The notes beneath the pieces were generated by a model that saw only the letters and a list, made by a program, of their open reading frames with translations, searched no databases and was not told the origin of the DNA. A stretch of 64,000 nt of DNA from Takifugu bimaculatus (Eukaryota; Chordata; Actinopteri; Tetraodontiformes; Tetraodontidae): contig CP034995.1 in assembly GCA_004026145.2 (NCBI GenBank), positions 1,104,001 to 1,168,000 of the forward strand. The letters run 5' to 3'. Of this stretch, positions 48,598 through 58,878 are shown piece by piece. The position numbers were made by a program, and so were the translations under genes. Positions within the stretch are counted from its first letter, which is position 1. Each line of letters begins with the position of its first letter.

Positions 48598-51331
48598 GGG
48601 TTCTGGGGAAAGGCAGCCACATCTGTGCCTTAAAAGGTACTTCATTGAATCTGTCCTGCTCAGCTGAACATTCTACAATCCCAAAATGGTTCAAGCTGGA
48701 TGGAACCACGTGGACAGAAGTGTTGGTAAATGGAAGTAGACTAAAACACCAGATATCTAAAGATACCCATCCGACTTTATAAGTCACGGGTTTGACAAAG
48801 GATGACAAAACCTCTTACTGCTGCAATGAGATTCCAGAAAACTGCGATAAAGACCCCATTCAGCTCACTGTTACAGGTAAACTTGATGACTGACTAACTT
48901 TAAAGAGAAAGGGACGAGTTTGTGCTAATTCTCTGTATCTTTCTCTTCATCTCAGCCCTGCAGGTGAAGGTGTTTCCCACCACAGACGGACAGACGGTAA
49001 CACTGATGTGCAGCACCGCCTGTACTCTGACTGACAGACCTGCTGCCTACATCTGGTACAGGAACTCAGAGCTTCTCTATCAAGACAGGTCTCCATGGTA
49101 CCAGGAGATGGTCACCAGTGACAAAACAGTCAGATACTCCTGCGCCATCAAAGGCTACGAGGCTCTCAGAGCTCCTGCAGTCACAGTGGGTCAGTTATGT
49201 TTCGCTGGCGTTTCAACCACCAAAGTAATCCTGCAGTTTATTTAATCTGAACTTAATCCAGCAACCAGTTCTCTCTCCACCCAGAGTTGGTCTCCTCTAC
49301 CTGCTTTACGGTGTCCTACAATGATGGGAGAATGTGTTTGTACAACCACACTTCAGTGAAAGGACCCTGCTTCATCACGTACCCCACAGGTTCACTTTCT
49401 TCATCACTCACAATCAATCCTCTCACAACACTGATCCTTTCATCATTTTACTCTTCATTTGTTTGTGTTTTGTTACTTTTACGTAGTTCCCATTTACAGT
49501 ACCCTCGCTTCCATTATCACAGGTTTTCTTCAGTTTATATGTGATATCTGTATTTTTCTACTTTTAACCATGATTCTAATTTTACCATCTTCACTCAGAA
49601 ATATATGTTGAAAAGACTCCAAGGAAGGATCATGTCAAACTGAGCTGTAACACCAGCTGTCCTCCCACAACCACTCAATGGTACAAGAACGGAAAAATGC
49701 ATATAGACCCATTACAACCGATACCCAACACTTCTCAAGAGAACTTCCTGTGTGCTGTCAGTGGTGTCAAGGAGCTGCAGTCTGATGAAGTCTGTGAGTA
49801 TCACCAAACCTGTGGCCTGAACATAGAAACAAGATAAAGTTTTGATGTGGTTTTATCATAAATCCTTACTGTTAAAAATATGTAAATATGAATTTGAGAT
49901 GCAACAGTCAGAAAAAAAACATAATTAAAGAATCCACTCAAAAATGTCAAGGTTTAAAGTGAATTTCCTTTGAGTTTCATCAAAACTGACACCGTATTTG
50001 CTTTCATCTGTCAGGTGCTGCTGACAAATCCTGCCTGACTGTGAATTATATAAAAAAGAGAATCTGTGCTTTGGAAGGTTCCTCAGTAAACATCTCAAGT
50101 AAATATTCCAGTTCAAAATACACAAAATCCAAGGCTAAACACTGGTATATAATAATCTGGAATGGTGAGAAGGAGGAGAGAAAGAATGTATTGAAAACTG
50201 ATCATTTTACATATCATGAGGACCAAGAGAAGCAGATTAACACAATGTCAATTAAATCTGAAGAAAAGTGACTCAGCAGAATACAGATTCAGGCTCCAAG
50301 ATGACAACACAAGTCAGAAACCCGGAACTGTTCTGATTGTTACAGGTAAATCTGGATATTAAAATATAAAACAAGCTTAAATCATCAAGAGAGCTTTGTA
50401 TCTGAGCCACATCGAAATACAAGATTTTCTCATTTTGCCTTCCAGTAAATAGTTCGAATCAAAACTGAAGTTAAATAAAAGTTATCTTTCATAGGAAATG
50501 TGCTAACTTTCATGTAAATTAGTGCTGAAATTTTAGCATGAATGTGTGGAAAACAGCAGAGGCAAAAATTGTTGATCATTTCTACAGTTTTGTGAATCAC
50601 TTTACATGATAAAGTCTTTTCCTGTCTGAAACGTGTGAAAATATCTGTTTTCTGCATTTGAATCAGACATAAAAGTCAAGATCAGTCCATCTACAGAGGT
50701 GACAGAAGGTGATGGAGTCAAACTGACCTGCAGCACCAGCTGTCCTCTGACCAACAACAAGAACTACATCTGGTACCTGAATGATCAACTTCTACAGCTG
50801 CCAGAGCACCAAAACAAACACCTGGTTCTGGATGCGGTCACAACTCAGCATGCAGGAAACTACTCCTGTGCTGTGAACACTCAGAGAGATGTTAGATCTC
50901 CTGAAAAGACACTCAGAGTTCAGAGTTCCTCATTAAAATGGACCCTGACAGCAGCTGCAGGAGTTCGTGTTGCTCTACTGGTCTTCACCTCACTTGTCAT
51001 CATCTGGATTATGTGGGTGAAAATGGTCACTGTTAAATCAAGAACTGTTTCATTTGTATTATATTGTATATTAACTCAGCACTTTTTGGTTGAAAATCAG
51101 AAAAAGCAAGTTTTCCAATCAACATTCAGGACCTGGGATGTCAGACAACATTGAGATGGTAAATATAATACAGTGTTCGATAAATATTTCAAGTTATCAC
51201 TGAAGACCCCTCCCTCACGTGTTTCTAATTGTATCACAAGTGACTTCAGACTGAAAACACTGAATTGCATCTGGATTTGAGAATAAATCTTGGTGGTTTC
51301 TCCTCAGCAAAACCCTGAGAGCCACTATTAA
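48598..51331 (+). pseudogene. IgSF receptor unit U3, broken copy without leader
   Basis: Modules: Ig-A 48598-48876, Ig-B 48956-49189, C 49285-49389, Ig-D 49599-49793, V 50015-50345, Ig-E plus TM 50667-51012, tail-1 51101-51158, tail-2 from 51308. No leader exon precedes it because the upstream sequence is deleted near 48,447. Ig-A carries TAA at 48,780-48,782 where other copies have TCA. V has lost two bases near 50,260, giving TGA at 50,269-50,271. The last tail exon has TAA at 51,329-51,331 directly after the codon for the first tyrosine. B, C, D and E stay open. It could supply exons to a longer transcript but is unlikely to make a receptor alone. Confidence 0.75.
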
Positions 51332-51444
51332 AACGTGGCAACAGCAAAAACAGAGCAAGATGATCATCAATACAGCAGACTTCACTTCACCCGACAACAC
51401 ACCGATGATCTCTATGCCGCTCTTTCTCCACTGTCTTCTAACTC

Positions 51445-52046
51445 TGTGACGGGTGCAGTTTGGACCCAAAAGCAGCACTCTGGAAAGCTGGACCGTAGTA
51501 ATGACTTTTATTAACACACGGGCAAACAGGAACTCAGGCAGACAAGGAAACACTGGAAATAGTCCGTTCTTCAGGCTCTGGGCCCGCACAAAGTCTATGG
51601 GTTGCAGGGTCGGGGAGTGGGACGAGCAGCAGCGAAGTCGGGGCCGGGCCGAGAAGTCTAAACCAGGTGAGCAGACAGGAACCAGAGATGCTGAGGCAGA
51701 AGTCGTAGTCAGGGGCAGAAAGCAGGTAGGTTGTACGGGGAACAGGCAAGGCAGGCAGAACAAAGACAGGCAGGGTCAGTAACGGGTAATCCAGCAGGGA
51801 AACAACACTGGAAAGTCTCGCATGAAAGCAGAAGAACAATCTGGCACTGAGTGAGTGTGAGGCTGGAGAATATATACACTGGTAGGTGAGCTGATTGATG
51901 AGTGAGGGCAGGTGTGTGATCAGTGACTGAGAGCAGGTGTGGTGATCAGTGACTGAGAGCAGGTGTGGTGATCAGAGGGTGTGGTGTGAGCAGGGCAGTG
52001 GAAAAGTACTGGGACAGGAGGGAACTGGGGAACAGGGGCTGTGACA
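51445..52046 (-). mobile_element. Solo LTR (copy a) inside U3 last exon
   Basis: 602 bp, TGTGACGGG...GGCTGTGACA, flanked by AACTC at 51,440-51,444 and 52,047-52,051. The minus strand is probably the sense strand: it reads TGTCACAG at the start and has AATAAA at 51,512-51,507 near its end. It splits the last tail exon downstream of YAAL. It contains two adjoining copies of a 26-bp repeat with the core GATCAGTGACTGAGAGCAGG. Confidence 0.9.
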
Positions 52047-52482
52047 AACTCTCACCACTGCTGACACTGGAAACAACATTAAAAGACATCTAAATATGCA
52101 ATAGTTTTGTCTTCATTATAATGGTTGTAGTCCTGTGTTGGGTGTTAATGCAGCTCTTAAAGCTCGTATGTATGTGATGGTTTCAGGCCGGGTCACCACA
52201 GCTAAAATGAAATCAGATATTTCTGTCCTTCATCTTCTAGCTCACTGCAGCAACTTTGTAATAAAATGTAAAGGACAAGATCATGGAAAATCTATAAAAA
52301 TGCATGACACGTATGTTTTACTAGAGGTCCTTTTTAAACCACAAATAATAGCAGGAAGTGGAGATTTTAAGGTACATGCCGACTTTACAAAGTTCTCTTC
52401 CTGTTTTAACAGATGTGTGTTGAGTTCATAAATAGAGCGTCGGTGACATAGATCATACTTGTATGTTCTTAGTTTGTTGCCA

Positions 52483-53896
52483 TTAAAGGTACTTCATTGA
52501 ATCTTTCCTGCTCAGCTGAACATTCTACAATCCCAAAATGGTTCAAGCTGAATGGAACCAAATGGACAGAAGTGTTGGTAAATGGAAGTAGCCTAAAACA
52601 CCAGATATCTAAAGATACCCACCCGACTTTATCAGTCACAGGTTTAACAAAGGACGACAAAACCTCTTACTGCTGCAATGAGAAACCAAAAAACTGCGAT
52701 AAAGACCACATTCAGCTCACTGTTACAGGTGAGAAGGAGGAGAGAATGAATGTATTGAAAACTGATCATTTTACATATCATGAGGACCAAGAGAAGCAGA
52801 TTAACACAATGTCATTTAAATCTGTGAAGCAAAATGACTCAGCAGAATACAGATTCAGGCACCAAGATGGCAACACAAGTCAGAAACCCGGAACTGTTCT
52901 GATTGTTACAGGTAAATCTGGATATTAAAATATAAAACAAGCTTAAATCGAGAGAGCTTTGTATCTGAGCCACATCAAAATACAAGATTTTCTCATTTTG
53001 CCTTCCTGTAAATAGTTCAAATCAAAAGTGAAGTTAAATAAAAGTTATCTTTCATAGGAAATGTGCTAACTTTCATGTAAATTAGTGCTGAAATTTTAGC
53101 ATGAATGTGTGGAAAACAGCAGAGGCAAAAATTGTTGATCATTTCTACAGTTTTGTGAATCACTTTACATGATAAAGTGCTTTCCTGTCTGAAACATGTG
53201 TGAAAATATCTGTTTTCTGCATTTGAATCAGACATAAAAGTCAAGATCAGTCCATCTACAGAGGTGACAGAAGGTGATGGAGTCAAACTGACCTGCAGCA
53301 CCAGCTGTCCTCTGACCAACAACAAGAACTACATCTGGTACCTGAATGATCAACTTCTACAGCTGCCAGAGCACCAAAACAAACACCTGGTTCTGGATGC
53401 GGTCACAACTCAGCATGCAGGAAACTACTCCTGTGCTGTGAACACTCAGAGAGATGTTAGATCTCCTGAAAAGACACTCAGAGTTCAGAGTTCCTCATTA
53501 AAATGGACCCTGACAGCAGCTGCAGGAGTTCGTGTTGCTCTACTGGTCTTCACCTCACTTGTCATCATCTGGATTATGTGGGTGAAAATGGTCACTGTTA
53601 AATCAAGAACTGTTTCATTTGTATTATATTGTATATTAACTCAGCACTTTTTGGTTGAAAATCAGAAAAAGCAAGTTTTCCAATCAACATTCAGGACCTG
53701 GGATGTCAGACAACATTGAGATGGTAAATATAATACAGTGTTCGATAAATATTTCAAGTTATCACTGAAGACCCCTCCCTCACGTGTTTCTAATTGTATC
53801 ACAAGTGACTTCAGACTGAAAACACTGAATTGCATCTGGATTTGAGAATAAATCTTGGTGGTTTCTCCTCAGCAAAACCCTGAGAGCCACTATTAA
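52483..53896 (+). pseudogene. IgSF receptor unit U4, leaderless, chimeric Ig-A/V exon
   Basis: Ig-A starts part-way, at 52,483, fused to sequence normally upstream of the leader. It then runs in frame from ...QLTVTG straight into EKEERMNVLK, the second half of the V exon, ending at 52,911. Ig-B, C, D and the first half of V are deleted. Ig-E plus TM is at 53232-53577, tail-1 at 53666-53723, tail-2 from 53873 with TAA at 53,894-53,896. The chimeric exon is fully open. A stop (TAG) lies just 5' of the Ig-A part and no ATG or signal peptide is present. The ATTAAAG at the junction could act as a phase-1 acceptor, so splicing from an upstream leader cannot be ruled out. Confidence 0.7.
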
Positions 53897-54009
53897 AACG
53901 TGGCAACAGCAAAAACAGAGCAAGATGATCATCAATACAGCAGACTTCACTTCACCCGACAACACACCGATGATCTCTATGCCGCTCTTTCTCCACTGTC
54001 TTCTAACTC

Positions 54010-54585
54010 TGTGACGGGTGCAGTTTGGACCCAAAAGCAGCACTCTGGAAAGCTGGACCGTAGTAATGACTTTTATTAACACACGGGCAAACAGGAACTC
54101 AGGCAGACAAGGAAACACTGGAAATAGTCCGTTCTTCAGGCTCTGGGCCCGCACAAAGTCTATGGGTTGCAGGGTCGGGGAGTGGGACGAGCAGCAGCGA
54201 AGTCGGGGCCGGGCCGAGAAGTCTAAACCAGGTGAGCAGACAGGAACCAGAGATGCTGAGGCAGAAGTCGTAGTCAGGGGCAGAAAGCAGGTAGGTTGTA
54301 CGGGGAACAGGCAAGGCAGGCAGAACGAAGACAGGCAGGGTCAGTAACGGGTAATCCAGCAGGGAAACAACACTGGAAAGTCTCGCATGAAAGCAGAAGA
54401 ACAATCTGGCACTGAGTGAGTGTGAGGCTGGAGAATATATACACTGGTAGGTGAGCTGATTGATGAGTGAGGGCAGGTGTGTGATCAGTGACTGAGAGCA
54501 GGTGTGGTGATCAGAGGGTGTGGTGTGAGCAGGGCAGTGGAAAAGTACTGGGACAGGAGGGAACTGGGGAACAGGGGCTGTGACA
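54010..54585 (-). mobile_element. Solo LTR (copy b) inside U4 last exon
   Basis: 576 bp with the same ends and the same AACTC flanks (54,005-54,009 and 54,586-54,590) as copy a. It is 26 bp shorter because it has one repeat unit fewer in the minisatellite near 54,484-54,510. It is a duplicate of the copy in U3, not an independent insertion. Confidence 0.9.
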
Positions 54586-55021
54586 AACTCTCACCACTGC
54601 TGACACTGGAAACAACATTAAAAGACATCTAAATATGCAATAGTTTTGTCTTCATTATAATGGTTGTAGTCCTGTGTTGGGTGTTAATGCAGCTCTTAAA
54701 GCTCGTATGTATGTGATGGTTTCAGGCCGGGTCACCACAGCTAAAATGAAATCAGATATTTCTGTCCTTCATCTTCTAGCTCACTGCAGCAACTTTGTAA
54801 TAAAATGTAAAGGACAAGATCATGGAAAATCTATAAAAATGCATGACACGTATGTTTTACTAGAGGTCCTTTTTAAACCACAAATAATAGCAGGAAGTGG
54901 AGATTTTAAGGTACATGCCGACTTTACAAAGTTCTCTTCCTGTTTTAACAGATGTGTGTTGAGTTCATAAATAGAGCGTCGGTGACATAGATCATACTTG
55001 TATGTTCTTAGTTTGTTGCCA

Positions 55022-57727
55022 TTAAAGGTACTTCATTGAATCTTTCCTGCTCAGCTGAACATTCTACAATCCCAAAATGGTTCAAGCTGAATGGAACCAA
55101 ATGGACAGAAGTGTTGGTAAATGGAAGTAGCCTAAAACACCAGATATCTAAAGATACCCACCCGACTTTATCAGTCACAGGTTTAACAAAGGACGACAAA
55201 ACCTCTTACTGCTGCAATGAGAAACCAAAAAACTGCGATAAAGACCACATTCAGCTCACTGTTACAGGTAAACTTGATGACTGACTAACTTTAAAGAGAA
55301 AGGGACGAGTTTGTGCTAATTCTCTGTATCTTTCTCTTCATCTCAGCCCTGCAGGTGAAGGTGTTTCCCACCACAGACGGACAGACGGTAACACTGATGT
55401 GCAGCACCGCCTGTACGCTGACTGACAGACCTGCTGCCTACATCTGGTACAGGAACTCAGAGCTTCTTTATCAAGACAGGTCTCCATGGTACCAGGAGAT
55501 GGTCACCAGTGACAAAACAGTCAGATACTCCTGCGCCATCAAAGGCTACGAGGCTCTCAGAGCTCCTGCAGTCACAGTGGGTCAGTTATGTTTCGCTGGC
55601 GTTTCAACCACCAAAGTAATCCTGCAGTTTATTTAATCTGAACTTAATCCAGCAACCAGTTCTCTCTCCACCCAGAGTCGGTCTCATCTACCTGCTTTAC
55701 GGTGTCCTACAATGATGGGAGAATTTGTTTGCACAACCACACTTCAGTGAAAGGACCCTGCTCCATCACGTACCCCACAGGTTCACTTTCTCCATCACTC
55801 ACAATCAATCCTCTCACAACACTGATCCTTTCATCATTTTACTCTTCATTTGTTTGTGTTTTGTTACTGTTACGTAGTTCCCATTTACAGTACCCTCACT
55901 TCCATTATCACAGGTTTTCTTCAGTTTATATGTGATATCTGTATTTTTCTACTTTTAACCATGATTCTATGTTTACCATCTTCTCTCAGAAATATATGTT
56001 GAAAAGACTCCAAGGACGGATCATGTCAAACTGAGCTGTAACACCAGCTGTCCTCCCACAACCACTCAATGGTACAAGAACGGAAAAATGCATAAAGACC
56101 CATTACAACTAATACGCAACACTTCTCAAGACAACTTCCTGTGTGCTGTCAGTGGTGTCAAGGAGCTGCAGTCTGATGAAGTCTGTGAGTATCACCAAAC
56201 CCGTGGCCTGAACATAGAAACAAGACAAAGTTTTGATGTGGTTTTATCATAAATCCTTACTGTTAAAAAATATGTAAATATGAATTTGAGATGTAACAGT
56301 CAGGAAAAAAAATCATAATTAAAGAATCCACTCAAAAATGTCAAGGTTTAAAGTGAATTTCCTTTGAGTTTCATCAAAACTGACACCGTCTTTGCTTTCA
56401 TCTGTCAGGTGCTGCTGACAAATCCTGCCTGACTGTGAATTATATAAAAAAGAGAATCTGTGCTTTGGAAGGTTCCTCAGTAAACATCTCAAGTAAATAT
56501 TCCAGTTCAAACTACACAAAATCCAAGGCTAAACACTGGTCTAGAATAATCTGGAATGGTGAGAAGGAGGAGAGAATGAATGTATTGAAAACTGATCATT
56601 TTACATATCATGAGGACCAAGAGAAGCAGATTAACACAATGTCAATTAAATCTGTGAAGCAAAATGACTCAGCAGAATACAGATTCAGGCACCAAGATGA
56701 CAACACAAGTCAGAAACCCGGAACTGTTCTGATTGTTACAGGTAAATCTGGATATTAAAATATAAAACAAGCTTAAATCATCAAGAGAGCTTTGTATCTG
56801 AGCCACATCGAAATACAAGATTTTCTCATTTTGCCTTCCAGTAAATAGTTCGAATCAAAACTGAAGTTAAATAAAAGTTATCTTTCATAGGAAATGTGCT
56901 AACTTTCATGTAAATTAGTGCTGAAATTTTAGCATGAATGTGTGGAAAACAGCAGAGGCAAAAATTGTTGATCATTTCTACAGTTTTGTGAATCACTTTA
57001 CATGATAAAGTCTTTTCCTGTCTGAAACGTGTGAAAATATCTGTTTTCTGCATTTGAATCAGACATAAAAGTCAAGATCAGTCCATCTACAGAGGTGACA
57101 GAAGGTGATGGAGTCAAACTGACCTGCAGCACCAGCTGTCCTCTGACCAACAACAAGAACTACATCTGGTACCTGAATGATCAACTTCTACAGCTGCCAG
57201 AGCACCAAAACAAACACCTGGTTCTGGATGCGGTCACAACTCAGCATGCAGGAAACTACTCCTGTGCTGTGAACACTCAGAGAGATGTTAGATCTCCTGA
57301 AAAGACACTCAGAGTTCAGAGTTCCTCATTAAAATGGACCCTGACAGCAGCTGCAGGAGTTCGTGTTGCTCTACTGGTCTTCACCTCACTTGTCATCATC
57401 TGGATTATGTGGGTGAAAATGGTCACTGTTAAATCAAGAACTGTTTCATTTGTATTATATTGTATATTAACTCAGCACTTTTTGGTTGAAAATCAGAAAA
57501 AGCAAGTTTTCCAATCAACATTCAGGACCTGGGATGTCAGACAACATTGAGATGGTAAATATAATACAGTGTTCGATAAATATTTCAAGTTATCACTGAA
57601 GACCCCTCCCTCACGTGTTTCTAATTGTATCACAAGTGACTTCAGACTGAAAACACTGAATTGCATCTGGATTTGAGAATAAATCTTGGTGGTTTCTCCT
57701 CAGCAAAACCCTGAGAGCCACTATTAA
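55022..57727 (+). pseudogene. IgSF receptor unit U5, open ectodomain, no leader, truncated tail
   Basis: Modules: partial Ig-A 55022-55267, Ig-B 55347-55580, C 55676-55780, Ig-D 55990-56184, V 56409-56741, Ig-E plus TM 57063-57408, tail-1 57497-57554, tail-2 from 57704 with TAA at 57,725-57,727. All ectodomain exons are open and in compatible phases. Ig-A has SLNLSC, PKWFKLNG and TSYCC; Ig-B has TLMCSTAC, YIWYRNS and RYSCAIKG. What it lacks is a start codon and signal peptide, because the leader was lost in a recombination at TTAAAGGTA. The tail ends after QNPESHY, losing the ITAM-like pair. It may be a non-signalling receptor if an upstream leader is used, or a pseudogene. Confidence 0.65.
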
Positions 57728-57840
57728 AACGTGGCAACAGCAAAAACAGAGCAAGATGATCATCAATACAGCAGACTTCACTTCACCCGACAACACACCG
57801 ATGATCTCTATGCCGCTCTTTCTCCACTGTCTTCTAACTC

Positions 57841-58442
57841 TGTGACGGGTGCAGTTTGGACCCAAAAGCAGCACTCTGGAAAGCTGGACCGTAGTAATGA
57901 CTTTTATTAACACACGGGCAAACAGGAACTCAGGCAGACAAGGAAACACTGGAAATAGTCCGTTCTTCAGGCTCTGGGCCCGCACAAAGTCTATGGGTTG
58001 CAGGGTCGGGGAGTGGGACGAGCAGCAGCGAAGTCGGGGCCGGGCCGAGAAGTCTAAACCAGGTGAGCAGACAGGAACCAGAGATGCTGAGGCAGAAGTC
58101 GTAGTCAGGGGCAGAAAGCAGGTAGGTTGTACGGGGAACAGGCAAGGCAGGCAGAACGAAGACAGGCAGGGTCAGTAACGGGTAATCCAGCAGGGAAACA
58201 ACACTGGAAAGTCTCGCATGAAAGCAGAAGAACAATCTGGCACTGAGTGAGTGTGAGGCTGGAGAATATATACACTGGTAGGTGAGCTGATTGATGAGTG
58301 AGGGCAGGTGTGTGATCAGTGACTGAGAGCAGGTGTGGTGATCAGTGACTGAGAGCAGGTGTGGTGATCAGAGGGTGTGGTGTGAGCAGGGCAGTGGAAA
58401 AGTACTGGGACAGGAGGGAACTGGGGAACAGGGGCTGTGACA
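57841..58442 (-). mobile_element. Solo LTR (copy c) inside U5 last exon
   Basis: 602 bp, same ends, same AACTC flanks (57,836-57,840 and 58,443-58,447), same length as copy a. Its position is exactly 6,396 bp to the right of copy a, in line with the larger duplication. Confidence 0.9.
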
Positions 58443-58878
58443 AACTCTCACCACTGCTGACACTGGAAACAACATTAAAAGACATCTAAATATGCAATAG
58501 TTTTGTCTTCATTATAATGGTTGTAGTCCTGTGTTGGGTGTTAATGCAGCTCTTAAAGCTCGTATGTATGTGATGGTTTCAGGCCGGGTCACCACAGCTA
58601 AAATGAAATCAGATATTTCTGTCCTTCATCTTCTAGCTCACTGCAGCAACTTTGTAATAAAATGTAAAGGACAAGATCATGGAAAATCTATAAAAATGCA
58701 TGACACGTATGTTTTACTAGAGGTCCTTTTTAAACCACAAATAATAGCAGGAAGTGGAGATTTTAAGGTACATGCCGACTTTACAAAGTTCTCTTCCTGT
58801 TTTAACAGATGTGTGTTGAGTTCATAAATAGAGCGTCGGTGACATAGATCATACTTGTATGTTCTTAGTTTGTTGCCA

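Noticed and set aside
51453..51782. A 109-codon open frame starting in the LTR copies (also at 54,018 and 57,849), with reverse-strand counterparts of about 101 codons.
   Set aside because: It lies wholly within a solo LTR, shows no gag or pol similarity, and recurs only with the LTR copies.
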